This document shows, piece after piece, positions 1 through 7,615 of a stretch of DNA of 30,985 nt. Under the pieces are notes generated by a model. It saw nothing but the letters and a program-made list of their open reading frames with translations, did not search any database and had not been told where the DNA came from. Numbering within the stretch: position 1 is the first letter of the stretch; every line of letters begins with the position of its first letter. Where the stretch lies: contig JAEVZE010000118.1 in assembly GCA_023392395.1 (NCBI GenBank), positions 1 through 30,985 of the forward strand, written 5' to 3'. This DNA comes from Bacillota bacterium (GTDB lineage Bacteria > Bacillota > Clostridia > Christensenellales > Aristaeellaceae). The translations under genes and the position numbers were made by a program.

Positions 1-29
1 ACCGGTTGGAAGATGGAGGAGGAAACCAA

Positions 30-1025
30 ATGAAAAGGCGTCTGAGTGTCCTGATGTCCCTGGTTCTGATCGCGCTGTCTATCCTCTCGTGCGTCTCGGT
101 CCAGGCGGAATCCGGTGACAAGCTGAAGGTCGCGCTCATCCTCTCGGGCCCGGCGAACGATCAGGGCTGGAACGCCATCGCCGTGGCGGGCGTCAAGGCG
201 GCGGAAGAAGAATTCGGCATCGAGTCCGCGTATTCCGAAAACGTCAACATCGCGGACAGCGAAGCCGCGTATCGCGACTTTGCCTCGCAGGGGTACAACC
301 TGATCATCGGCCACGGCTTCCAGTTCGGCGAGCCCGCCGCCAACGTGTCCAAGGACTTCCCGGACCAGTACTTCATGGCGACCGAAGCAAACTCCCAGAG
401 TGAAAACATGGGTTCCTTTGTCATGAGCTGCGAGCAGGGCGCGTACCTGATGGGCATGCTCTGCGCGGGGATGTCCAAATCCGGCATCATCGGCGTGGTG
501 GGCGCCATGGAGCAGCCCTCCATCACCAAGGAGCTTGAAGCGTTCAAGCTGGGCGCGAAAGAAATCAACCCTGACATCAAGGTGCTGGAGATCTACATCA
601 ACAGCTATGTGGACGCGGCGCTGGGCAAGGAAGCCGCGATGAACATGATCGGCCAGGGCGCGGACGTGCTGTACCACGTGGCCAACCAGGCCGGTACCGG
701 CGTCATCACCGCCGCGCAGGAAAAGGGCATTCTCGCCTGCGGCAACTCCTATGACCAGAACTCCATCGCGCCCGAAACCGTCATGTGCTCCACCGTCTAC
801 AACATGACCAAGGTCATCACCACCGCCGTGGGCCTGGTTGAAAAGGGCGAATTCAAGGGCGGCGTGTTCTACCTGGGCATGGCCGAGGGCGTGGTGGACA
901 TCTCGGGCTACAACGGCTTTGACAGCAAGATCCCGCAGGAGCTCAAGGACAAGATCGCCGCCAAGAAGCAGGCCATCATCTCCGGCGAGTTCCAGGTGCC
1001 GCGCATCGAAGCCCCCACAAAGTAA
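30..1025 (+). CDS. BMP-family ABC transporter substrate-binding protein
   Basis: This is the extracytoplasmic binding protein of an ABC importer of the BMP/PnrA/NupN family, whose known members bind nucleosides. I place the start at the ATG at 30 because GGAGGAGG lies 7-8 bases upstream; an in-frame TTG at 6 has no such site. The 331-residue protein opens with a basic and hydrophobic signal segment, followed by ILSC (a weak lipobox) and VQA-E (a possible signal peptidase I site), so lipidation is likely but not certain. Typical family features follow: an early LILSGPANDQGWN segment, GHGFQF, and a type-1 periplasmic-binding fold length. It heads an operon with a double ATPase and two permeases, the standard order for this transporter. 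The ligand, probably a purine nucleoside, is inferred from the family and not visible in the sequence. Confidence 0.93.
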   Translation: MKRRLSVLMSLVLIALSILSCVSVQAESGDKLKVALILSGPANDQGWNAIAVAGVKAAEEEFGIESAYSENVNIADSEAAYRDFASQGYNLIIGHGFQFGEPAANVSKDFPDQYFMATEANSQSENMGSFVMSCEQGAYLMGMLCAGMSKSGIIGVVGAMEQPSITKELEAFKLGAKEINPDIKVLEIYINSYVDAALGKEAAMNMIGQGADVLYHVANQAGTGVITAAQEKGILACGNSYDQNSIAPETVMCSTVYNMTKVITTAVGLVEKGEFKGGVFYLGMAEGVVDISGYNGFDSKIPQELKDKIAAKKQAIISGEFQVPRIEAPTK

Positions 1026-1046
1026 ACTGGATCTCGAAAATAAGGT

Positions 1047-1084
1047 CTGCCCGGCGGCGCGAAAGCGCGCCGGGCAGGCGTTTT
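1047..1084 (+). terminator. Intercistronic GC hairpin after the binding-protein gene
   Basis: CTGCCCGGCGGCGC pairs with GCGCGCCGGGCAG across a GAAA tetraloop, giving 13 pairs with one bulged G, followed by GCGTTTT. The short T run makes it a weak terminator at best. Its position between the binding-protein gene and the ATPase gene suits partial termination or 3'-end protection, which would keep binding-protein mRNA more abundant than the rest of the operon; that role is inferred. Confidence 0.6.
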
Positions 1085-1112
1085 AACACAGTGCGAAAGC
1101 CGCGGAGGGACC

Positions 1113-2645
1113 ATGAAGCTGCTGGAAATGAAGGGGATTGTCAAGACCTTCTGGGGCGAGTACGCCAACGACCACGTGGATCTGGATGTGGAGGCCGGAG
1201 AGATTCACGCACTCTTGGGCGAGAACGGCGCGGGGAAAACCACGCTGATGAACCTCCTGTACGGCCTGTATCAGCCCGACGAAGGAGAGATCACCTTCAA
1301 GGGCAAGCGGGTCCACTTCCGTTCCCCGCTGGACGCCATCCGAAGCGGCATCGGGATGGTGCACCAGCACTTCATGCTGGTGCCCACGCTGACGGTTTCG
1401 GAGAACATCACTCTGGGCCTGCGCGAAAAGAGGCATCCGTTTACGGACAGAGCCTCGATCGACAGGCGCATCGAGGAAATTTCGAAGGCCTTCGGACTGG
1501 CGCTGGACCCCCGCGCGTTGGTCAGCTCGCTCTCGGTGGGCCAGCAGCAGCGGGTGGAGATCATGAAGCTGCTCTACCGGAACGCCGAACTTCTGATCTT
1601 GGACGAGCCGACGGCCGTGCTCACCCCACAGGAGACCGAAAACCTGTTTGACGTGCTCAGGAGCCTTTGCGGGCAGGGCCGCGCCGTGATCCTGATCACG
1701 CACCGCATCCCCGAAGTGATGTGCATCGCCGACCGGGTGACGGTGCTCCGGGATACCAAAAAGATGATCACCGCGCCTATCGGCGAAATGAACGAGGAGG
1801 CGCTCGCCCGGCACATGATCGGGCGTCCTTTGGCGCCCGCCGTCCGGGGCGAGGCGGCGCCTTTCACAACGCGTGGCCTTGCCCTTCGGGGCGTTGCCTT
1901 ACGCGAGCGCGGATTGGAAAAGCTGCGGAGCATTTCGCTGGACGTCCGCGCGGGGGAGATCTTCGGCATCGCGGGCGTGGACGGAAACGGCCAGAAGGAG
2001 CTCGCCGAGGTGATTATGGGCATCCGCAGGCAGGACGAAGGAACGATCGCGCTGAACGGCCAGCCGCTGGACAAGCTGGACGTCGAGGCGCGGAGGCGGT
2101 CCGGCATCGCCTACATCCCGGACGACCGGCACCGGGACGCGCTGGTCATGGACATGGACCTGACTGACAACCTGCTGCTCCGGTTCAACTCCGACGGGCG
2201 GTTTCAAAAGCACGGGCTGCTCGACGCCCAGGCCGCCAAGGGGCAGACCGCGAGAAGTGTCAAGGAATACGCCATCAAGGCACACGCCTTCGGAACCCAG
2301 GTACGCACCCTTTCGGGCGGCAACCAGCAAAAGCTGATTCTGGCCAGGGAGCTATCGGACGAGCCGAAGCTGATCGTCGCCTGCCAGCCGACAAGGGGCC
2401 TTGACGTGGGCGCTTCGGAATTCGTGCAGAAACAGCTGCTTGCAAGCAAGGCGCGGGGCGCGGCGGTGCTGTTGATCTCCGCCGACCTTGACGAGATCCG
2501 CGTTCTGTGCGACCGCTTCGCGGTGCTGCACGGCGGGAAGGTCATGGGCGTGGTTTCAAACCGCGATTCGCTGGACCTGACCGAAATCGGCCTGATGATG
2601 GCGGGCAAGGAACCGGGACAAACGGACGGGGGGTGCGCGGGTTGA
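1113..2645 (+). CDS. Nucleoside-type ABC transporter, double ATP-binding protein (NupO-like)
   Basis: This 510-residue protein carries two fused ABC ATPase domains that would energise import together with the two permeases downstream. The first domain is complete: Walker A GENGAGKTT at residues 36-44, signature LSVGQ at 140-144, and Walker B LLILDEPTAVL near 160-170. The second has the degenerate Walker A GVDGNGQKE, signature LSGGNQQK, and a Walker B region reading LIVACQPTRGLD, in which Cys and Gln stand where Asp and Glu normally sit. An asymmetric second site of this kind is known in the sugar/nucleoside (RbsA/NupO) class. The start is supported by GGAGG upstream. The stop overlaps the TTG start of the next gene, so the two are translationally coupled. 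Confidence 0.95.
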   Translation: MKLLEMKGIVKTFWGEYANDHVDLDVEAGEIHALLGENGAGKTTLMNLLYGLYQPDEGEITFKGKRVHFRSPLDAIRSGIGMVHQHFMLVPTLTVSENITLGLREKRHPFTDRASIDRRIEEISKAFGLALDPRALVSSLSVGQQQRVEIMKLLYRNAELLILDEPTAVLTPQETENLFDVLRSLCGQGRAVILITHRIPEVMCIADRVTVLRDTKKMITAPIGEMNEEALARHMIGRPLAPAVRGEAAPFTTRGLALRGVALRERGLEKLRSISLDVRAGEIFGIAGVDGNGQKELAEVIMGIRRQDEGTIALNGQPLDKLDVEARRRSGIAYIPDDRHRDALVMDMDLTDNLLLRFNSDGRFQKHGLLDAQAAKGQTARSVKEYAIKAHAFGTQVRTLSGGNQQKLILARELSDEPKLIVACQPTRGLDVGASEFVQKQLLASKARGAAVLLISADLDEIRVLCDRFAVLHGGKVMGVVSNRDSLDLTEIGLMMAGKEPGQTDGGCAG

Positions 2646-3670
2646 AGCGCTGGAAGAATACTCTCCCCTATGCGGCCATCGCAGGGCTGGCGGTGCTCGT
2701 AGCGTTTCTCTTCATCACGCTCTCCGGCAGCGAGGCGGGCAAGGCGTTCGCCGGATTTTCCCGCGGGCTCTTTGGTTCCAGCTACTCCGCCGCGGAAATC
2801 TTCGTAAAGGCCACGCCGCTGACGCTGGTGGGCCTGGGCGTCGCGGTGGCGTTTCTCAGCGGGTTTACCAACATCGGCGCGGAAGGGCAATTGTACATGG
2901 GGGCGATCGCCACCACGTTCATCGCAACGCGATTCCCCGGCCTTCCCGCCTTTTTGATGCTGCCCGCGTGCATGCTGTTTGGCGGGCTGCTGGGCGGATT
3001 GTGGGCGCTGATCCCCGGCTTCCTCAAGGCACGGTACGGGATCAGCGAGGTGATCAACACCATCATGTTCAACTACATCGGCCTTGGGATCACGGGCGTG
3101 CTGGTACAGACGGTGCTCAAGGATCCGGAAAGCTACTTCCCCGTATCGCCGACGATTCCGGACGCCGCGTTCCTTCCGGTGATCCTGCCCAAGACACGGC
3201 TGCACGCGGGGCTTTTCGTGGCGCTTTCGTGCGTGGTGCTGGTGTACATCCTGATGTTCAAGACGCCGCAGGGATTCCGCATGCGGGCGGTGGGCCTGAA
3301 TCCCCGCGCATGCCAGTGCATGGGCATTTCGGTCAACCGGAACATCGTACTCTCATCGCTGATCAGCGGGGGCCTTGCGGGCCTGGCTGGTATGTGCGAG
3401 GTCTCGGGGCTTCAGCACCGGCTGCTAGAGGGCATTTCGCCCGGCTACGGGTATCTCGCCATCATCGTGGCGCTGCTGGGCGGCAATTCGCCGCTGGGCG
3501 TCTTGATTGCGGCGGTCGGCGTGGCGGCGCTGCAGGTGGGCTCGCTGTCCATGCAGCGCGCGGCGAGCGTGCCCGCCTCCATCGCCTCCATCATCATGGG
3601 CACGGTGGTGCTGCTCATTCTGGCGCGCAAGACGGTGTTTTCCGGGCTTCTGAAGGGAAAGGGGGAATAG
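2642..3670 (+). CDS. Nucleoside-type ABC transporter permease (NupP-like)
   Basis: This is a hydrophobic membrane permease of the BPD_transp_2 (branched-chain amino acid/RbsC/Nup) class, 342 residues from the TTG at 2642. I chose that start because the TTG overlaps the preceding stop (TTGA), a G-rich site (GGGGGG) lies about 8 bases upstream, and KRWKN followed by a hydrophobic helix makes a normal N-terminus. An in-frame GTG at 2633 is the alternative. Family-typical segments include FTNIGAEGQLYMGA near residue 75 and the late GMCEVSGLQHRL and GYGYLAIIVALLGGNSPLG motifs. It would form a heterodimer with the next gene's product. Confidence 0.93.
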   Translation: MKRWKNTLPYAAIAGLAVLVAFLFITLSGSEAGKAFAGFSRGLFGSSYSAAEIFVKATPLTLVGLGVAVAFLSGFTNIGAEGQLYMGAIATTFIATRFPGLPAFLMLPACMLFGGLLGGLWALIPGFLKARYGISEVINTIMFNYIGLGITGVLVQTVLKDPESYFPVSPTIPDAAFLPVILPKTRLHAGLFVALSCVVLVYILMFKTPQGFRMRAVGLNPRACQCMGISVNRNIVLSSLISGGLAGLAGMCEVSGLQHRLLEGISPGYGYLAIIVALLGGNSPLGVLIAAVGVAALQVGSLSMQRAASVPASIASIIMGTVVLLILARKTVFSGLLKGKGE

Positions 3671-3674
3671 CGGC

Positions 3675-4610
3675 ATGGAGATGCTCATCGCCACCATCAC
3701 CTCGTTCCTGGCCGCCGCCGTGCGCGTGGCCACGCCGCTGACGTTCGCGGGGCTGGGCGAGGCGTGCTCGGAGCGCGCCGGGATCATCAACATCGGCGTG
3801 GAGGCCATCATGCTCTCCGGCGCTTTCGCGGCGTTCATGGCCACGTTCCTCACCGGGAGCATCCTACTGGGCGCGCTGGCGGGCATCGCCGGCGGCGTCG
3901 CGATCAGCATGCTGCACGCGGTTCTAAGCATCCGCTGCCGCGCAAACCAGAACATCGCGGGATTGGCTCTGAACATCCTCACCCTGGGGCTGACCAGTTT
4001 CTTGTTTTTGAAGGCATTCGGGCAGACGACGGTGCTGCCCACTTGCAAGCTGGCGCCGCAGTACGCCCTCCCCCTGCTCTCCCAGATTCCGGTGCTCGGC
4101 CCCGCGCTGTTTTCCCAGAGCGGGTTCGAGTACGCACTGTATCTGTTGGTGGCGGTGGTCTGGGTGGTGTTTTATAAGACCGAATGGGGTGTCTCCTTGA
4201 CCGCAGTGGGCGAACATCCAAGGGCCGCGGACACCGCGGGGCTGAACGTTGCGCACATCCGCTATCTGGCGTGCCTGGTCAACGGCATTCTGGGCGGACT
4301 GGGCGGCGCGTACATCACGATCGCGCAGCTGGGCTTTTTCATGGAGGACGTGAACGCGGGCCGAGGATACATCGCGCTGGTGGCGGTGATCCTGGGAAGG
4401 CGCAACCCGCTGGGCATCCTCGCGTCGGCGCTGGTCATTGGCCTTGCGCAGGCGCTGCAATTGCAGCTGCAGACGCTGAAAATCGGCATCCCCTCACAAG
4501 CGTTCTCCATGCTGCCTTATGTGGCGGCGGTGGTGGTGCTGCTGTTCTCCATCGGCAAGGGGCGCGATCCCGTGGCGCTGGGCGTGCCATACGAGCGCGA
4601 CAAGCGCTGA
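3675..4610 (+). CDS. Nucleoside-type ABC transporter permease (NupQ-like)
   Basis: This is the second membrane permease of the transporter, 311 residues, starting 4 bases after the preceding gene with an A/G-rich ribosome site (AAGGGAAAGGGGG). It has the BPD_transp_2 landmarks: TFAGLGEACSERAGIINIG near residue 20, the cytoplasmic coupling region VGEHPRAADTAGLNV, and GRGYIALVAVILGRRNPLG near residue 235. The order of binding protein, double ATPase, long permease, short permease matches nupNOPQ. Its job as half of the translocation channel is established for the family; the substrate is inferred. Confidence 0.94.
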   Translation: MEMLIATITSFLAAAVRVATPLTFAGLGEACSERAGIINIGVEAIMLSGAFAAFMATFLTGSILLGALAGIAGGVAISMLHAVLSIRCRANQNIAGLALNILTLGLTSFLFLKAFGQTTVLPTCKLAPQYALPLLSQIPVLGPALFSQSGFEYALYLLVAVVWVVFYKTEWGVSLTAVGEHPRAADTAGLNVAHIRYLACLVNGILGGLGGAYITIAQLGFFMEDVNAGRGYIALVAVILGRRNPLGILASALVIGLAQALQLQLQTLKIGIPSQAFSMLPYVAAVVVLLFSIGKGRDPVALGVPYERDKR

Positions 4611-4644
4611 GGCGCGGCGGCGCGGGCCAAGGGAGGTGTGATCT

Positions 4645-5433
4645 GTGAAGGAATACTACTCGATCGGCGAATTCAGCGCCATGTTTGGGCTCAACAAACA
4701 GACGCTGCAGTATTACGACGCTATCGGCCTGTTCCAGCCAGTAGAGCGGAACCAGGAGAATGGCCGCCGGTGCTACGCGTTTGATCAGGTGTACAGGCTG
4801 GCCTCCATAAGGTATATGCGAAGGCTCGGGTATTCGCTGGAGCAGATTGAAGACCACATGGCCTCCCGCGAGGTGGGCTTTACACTGGACCACCTGAAGG
4901 AGAGGTCCAAGGCGCTCAGAAGCCAATGGGAAGAGCTGCTGGCGATTGAAACGGTGATCCAGCGCAAGATCCAGTTCGTGGAGGAGGCGCTTTCCGAGAT
5001 CTCCGACATCGACGCCGTAGAGGTGCTCCATTTTCCGGAGCGGAAGTTCATCCCCATCGGCGTGGAGGAGCGGCTGTACCACCATGATTCCTTCTACTTC
5101 TATCCCACCATCGCCTTCTACACGGGGTACGAGGAGAAGTACTTCGGCGCGTACCTGTACGGCGAGGACCAGGCACTTCCCTCCGTGGATCAGGCCATCG
5201 TCCAGTCAATCCCCGCCGGGGACTACCTGTGCTGCTACCATAAGGGCCCTTACGAGTCGGTGCCGGACACCATGCGGCGCATGCGTTCTTCCCGGCCGGA
5301 CCTCTTTCTGGCGCCTCTCACGATCAACTTCAACATCATCGACCAGTTCGTCGAAAAGAACAACGACAACTACATCACCCACATGCAGGTGCAGATTCTA
5401 TCCCAGCCTAGCCAACTGCTGAACGGGCAATAG
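4645..5433 (+). CDS. MerR-family transcriptional regulator
   Basis: This 262-residue protein starts at GTG 4645 behind GGGAGGTG. Residues 4-35 (YSIGEFSAMFGLNKQTLQYY, then DAIGLFQP) are a clear MerR winged-helix DNA-binding head. A long coiled-coil helix (LKERSKALRSQWEELLAIETVIQRK) follows, as needed for dimerisation. The C-terminal half (residues about 125-260) resembles a GyrI/BmrR-type ligand-binding domain, with aromatic-rich YHHDSFYFYPTIAFYTGYEEKYFGAY. It lies 34 bases downstream of the permease gene with no obvious terminator between, so it may be transcribed with the transporter and sense its substrate or a drug-like ligand. The ligand is unknown. Confidence 0.88.
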   Translation: MKEYYSIGEFSAMFGLNKQTLQYYDAIGLFQPVERNQENGRRCYAFDQVYRLASIRYMRRLGYSLEQIEDHMASREVGFTLDHLKERSKALRSQWEELLAIETVIQRKIQFVEEALSEISDIDAVEVLHFPERKFIPIGVEERLYHHDSFYFYPTIAFYTGYEEKYFGAYLYGEDQALPSVDQAIVQSIPAGDYLCCYHKGPYESVPDTMRRMRSSRPDLFLAPLTINFNIIDQFVEKNNDNYITHMQVQILSQPSQLLNGQ

Positions 5434-5474
5434 TCCTGTGGCGACTGCCGCCCTCCTCCTTCCCTCATAAACTA

Positions 5475-5511
5475 CGCCCCGAAGTCAATGTCTGACTTTG
5501 GGGTGGTTTTT
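5475..5511 (+). terminator. Rho-independent terminator after the MerR gene
   Basis: CCCCGAAGTCA (5477-5487) pairs with TGACTTTGGGG (5493-5503) around the loop ATGTC. This gives 11 pairs including one G-T, extendable by two more pairs, and GGTTTTT follows. It ends the nucleoside transporter/MerR operon. Confidence 0.88.
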
Positions 5512-5536
5512 CACTGCGGGCAAGAAAGCGGCCTTA

Positions 5537-5695
5537 TACTATTGTAAAACATTAATTACTCCAAAGCGGCGAGGGATTGCAGATAGCGGGTCAAGGAGCC
5601 GGAGCGAGGCGTAGCAGCGCTACGTTGAGCGTAGTGCGACACAGCCCCGCGCGAAAAGAACCGTCGCAACGAGTAATTTATGTTTGGAAATAGTA
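5537..5695. mobile_element. MITE-like element with terminal inverted repeats and TA flanks
   Basis: The segment 5539-5693 (155 bp) starts with CTATTGTAAAACATTAATTA and ends with TAATTTATGTTTGGAAATAG, an imperfect inverted repeat. Its arms (about 25 bp each) match at roughly four of five positions, with the inner block TTACTC/GAGTAA perfect. TA dinucleotides flank both ends (5537-5538 and 5694-5695), as expected for IS630/Tc1-type target duplication. The GC-rich interior carries the small hairpin CGTAG-CAGCG-CTACG. No transposase is encoded; an open frame crossing it is a by-product. It lies between convergent genes, and its right end abuts the stop codon of the TetR gene. The exact ends and the mobility class are inferred. 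Confidence 0.55.
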
Positions 5696-6340
5696 TTACC
5701 TGTCCCTTTCCAGACACCCTGTCGTCATCTCCATGGCGCACTGGATAAACGCATCCATGTCCAGCCCGAAATGGCGCGCATAACTCCCGCCCGACTGCGC
5801 CAGCAGCAGAAAAAACCCCGTCGTCATGAAAACGGACGAAAAAGCCAACAGGCCCGCTTCCCGGTCAGCCCGGATGCTGCCGTCCGCCTGGCCTTCCTCA
5901 AACAGCCACAGAATCTCCTCAAACAGCGCCCTTTCGCAGGCGTTTGCCTCCTGCCTGTAGGGTACGTCCGGCGCGACGGGGGCGGATTTGATCGCGCCCG
6001 CCTGGCTGATCAGCCTGAGCATCGCGGGGCCGCTTTGATAGAACGAATGAAATGCTTCAAACGCAAGGCGCACCTTTTCAAAGCCGTTCCCGCCGGACCG
6101 GGTTTTCTCCCGGATCCGCTCGGTCAACTGCCGGTAGCCCCTTAGGGTAACGGCATAATACAGGTCCTCCTTACAGGTGAAGTACCGGTACAGCGTGCGC
6201 TTGGTGTACTCCGACGCCGCTGCCAGGTCGTCCATGGAAGTCTCTTCATACCCCTTCGTCAAAAACAGCTTTTCGGCCGTGTCGATGATAAACCCCCTGC
6301 GCTCCAACTGCTCCCGCTCCTGGCGCGGCGATGTTCCCAT
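5696..6340 (-). CDS. TetR-family transcriptional regulator
   Basis: This 214-residue repressor-type protein starts at the ATG ending at 6340, with GGGAGGG about 10 bases upstream. Residues about 14-60 form a TetR helix-turn-helix (IIDTAEKLFLTKGYEETSMD, then LAAASEYTKRTLYRYF). The remaining residues are the helical ligand-binding and dimerisation domain, with the family-typical FTCKEDLYYAV after the helix-turn-helix. It is divergent from a membrane protein/flavodoxin gene pair, and its promoter and theirs overlap around a GTATAC palindrome. The simplest reading is a repressor of both itself and that pair. Its stop codon lies directly at the edge of the MITE-like element. The inducer is unknown. 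Confidence 0.92.
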   Translation of the reverse strand: MGTSPRQEREQLERRGFIIDTAEKLFLTKGYEETSMDDLAAASEYTKRTLYRYFTCKEDLYYAVTLRGYRQLTERIREKTRSGGNGFEKVRLAFEAFHSFYQSGPAMLRLISQAGAIKSAPVAPDVPYRQEANACERALFEEILWLFEEGQADGSIRADREAGLLAFSSVFMTTGFFLLLAQSGGSYARHFGLDMDAFIQCAMEMTTGCLERDR

Positions 6341-6358
6341 AAATTAACGCCCTCCCTA

Positions 6359-6387
6359 TTGACATTGGGCAAACCCATAGGTATACT
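6359..6387 (+). promoter_or_regulatory. Promoter for the membrane protein/flavodoxin pair
   Basis: TTGACA at 6359-6364 and TATACT at 6382-6387 are separated by exactly 17 bases, which is near-perfect sigma-A spacing and sequence. The -10 box overlaps the first GTATAC repeat of the operator, so a bound repressor would block RNA polymerase. Confidence 0.85.
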
Positions 6388-6406
6388 ATCAGTATACTAG
6401 TATACT
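6381..6406. promoter_or_regulatory. Palindromic operator with three GTATAC repeats
   Basis: GTATAC occurs at 6381-6386, 6392-6397 and 6400-6405. The last two form the perfect 16-bp palindrome AGTATACTAGTATACT (6391-6406). It sits between, and partly inside, the two divergent promoters, which makes it the likely TetR-family binding site. Which protein binds is inferred from position. Confidence 0.75.
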
Positions 6407-6409
6407 TCT

Positions 6410-6438
6410 ATTATACCGATGGACGGATTCTTTGTCAA
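6410..6438 (-). promoter_or_regulatory. Promoter of the TetR gene
   Basis: Read on the minus strand, TTGACA (6438-6433) and TATAAT (6415-6410) are both perfect consensus hexamers with a 17-base spacer. The predicted start site falls in or next to the GTATAC palindrome, which fits autoregulation. The -35 hexamer overlaps the ribosome site of the divergent gene. Confidence 0.85.
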
Positions 6439-6451
6439 GGAGAAACCAGCC

Positions 6452-6997
6452 ATGAATCAACCGGTAAAGTCCAAAGCGTCGCTCTACCGTACGGTCGCCG
6501 CCGCCGTCTTCGCACTGACCCTCGCGCTGATGGCTGCCCCGGCGTTCAGTTCCGCAGCCTTCCATGGATACAGCGGAGGTCTTGACACGCTGGACATGCG
6601 GTTTGGCTACTCCGCAGGCGACGTATACACCCTGATGCGCGCCCTAGGGAGCGGCGGCAGGGCATTCTACGCACGCTATTTATACCTCGACCTTCTCTTC
6701 ACCGTGAGCTTTGCCGTAGTGCAGGACAGCCTTATGCGCCGGGCCATGGGAAAAACGCTGGTTGGAAGCGTCTGGCGCCTCCTGCCAACGCTTGCATACC
6801 CGCGTGCGTTCCTCGACATCTCCGAAAATTGTTCGATCCTTTTCCTGATGGCCCGTCTCCCAGCAGAATTCCCAGGTGTGGCGGCGGCAACCGGCTTCGT
6901 CACGCAGGGGAAATTTATCCTGCTGGGATGCTGGCTGGCGGCCCTCCCGGTTTGCTACCTGATCCGCAAAAATAGGGAAAGAAGGCTGCTCCCATGA
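6452..6997 (+). CDS. Integral membrane protein of unknown function
   Basis: I do not recognise this 181-residue protein's family. The start is the ATG at 6452, with AAGGAG 9 bases upstream; an in-frame ATG at 6419 lies in the promoter zone. About four hydrophobic segments are visible: residues about 12-32, 70-88, 125-140 (around SENCSILFLMARL) and 152-172. The protein ends with a short basic tail (RKNRERR). A conserved-looking DISEN stretch precedes the third segment. Its stop overlaps the ATG of the flavodoxin-like gene (ATGA), so the two are translationally coupled. The pair is controlled by the divergent TetR operator. It might anchor or work with the flavoprotein; that is a guess. Confidence 0.8.
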   Translation: MNQPVKSKASLYRTVAAAVFALTLALMAAPAFSSAAFHGYSGGLDTLDMRFGYSAGDVYTLMRALGSGGRAFYARYLYLDLLFTVSFAVVQDSLMRRAMGKTLVGSVWRLLPTLAYPRAFLDISENCSILFLMARLPAEFPGVAAATGFVTQGKFILLGCWLAALPVCYLIRKNRERRLLP

Positions 6998-7521
6998 AAA
7001 ATGCCGTCGTCGTGTACAAATCCACCTACGGAACCTCCAAAGCCTATGCCGAGCGCATCGCCTCCGAGTTGAACGCTGATCTGCTGCCCGCGAACAAGGC
7101 CAGCCTTCGCGCGCTGCATGCGTATGCGGTGATCGTCTATGGCGGCGGCATCTACGCCGGGCGCATCGCGGGCGCAGGCCGGATCGGCAGGCTCCTGAAA
7201 AGGCTTCCGGACAAACGCTTAGCGGTGTTCAGCGTCGGTTTTACGCCCGCCACCCGGTTGGACATTCTGGAGAAGGTACGCACAAACGGCTTTGGCGATA
7301 CCCTGCGGCATGCCATCGCCTTCTACCATTTCCCCGGCCCGGTCCCTCTGGACAGGCTCAACCTGCCGCACCGGATCCTGCTCGCGGGCAGGAAGCTCTC
7401 CATGATCTTCAATGGCGCGCCAAAGCGGGCAGAACAGGCAAAAGGCGCCCCTGTCAGCGCCGGGAAAACACTCCCTCTCGGCCTTACAGAGCCCTTGATC
7501 ACCTTCGTGGAAGGGTTGTAA
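6994..7521 (+). CDS. Flavodoxin-domain protein (HemG-like)
   Basis: This 175-residue protein has a flavodoxin fold. The FMN phosphate-binding loop is at residues 8-16 (YKSTYGTSK), after a beta-strand reading AVVV, and a second strand ends in YGGGIYAGRI, the region that holds the isoalloxazine ring. It resembles the Flavodoxin_5 group, which includes protoporphyrinogen oxidase HemG and regulator-linked flavodoxins of Firmicutes. No haem genes are nearby, so a general redox or stress role is as likely. The C-terminal 35 residues lack a clear flavodoxin match. It overlaps the preceding gene by 4 bases and belongs to the TetR-regulated unit. Confidence 0.82.
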   Translation: MKNAVVVYKSTYGTSKAYAERIASELNADLLPANKASLRALHAYAVIVYGGGIYAGRIAGAGRIGRLLKRLPDKRLAVFSVGFTPATRLDILEKVRTNGFGDTLRHAIAFYHFPGPVPLDRLNLPHRILLAGRKLSMIFNGAPKRAEQAKGAPVSAGKTLPLGLTEPLITFVEGL

Positions 7522-7615
7522 GGTGTCGTGTTCCTCCCCGATCAATCGGCTCGTCAGGGCTCGCCCGCATCTCTCATGGCAAACCCGTTCGATCTTCACC
7601 CACCCTGCCTGAATT

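Noticed and set aside
5556..5741. A 61-codon minus-strand frame through the MITE-like element
   Set aside because: It starts inside the TetR gene and runs across the element's inverted repeats, so it is not a credible gene.
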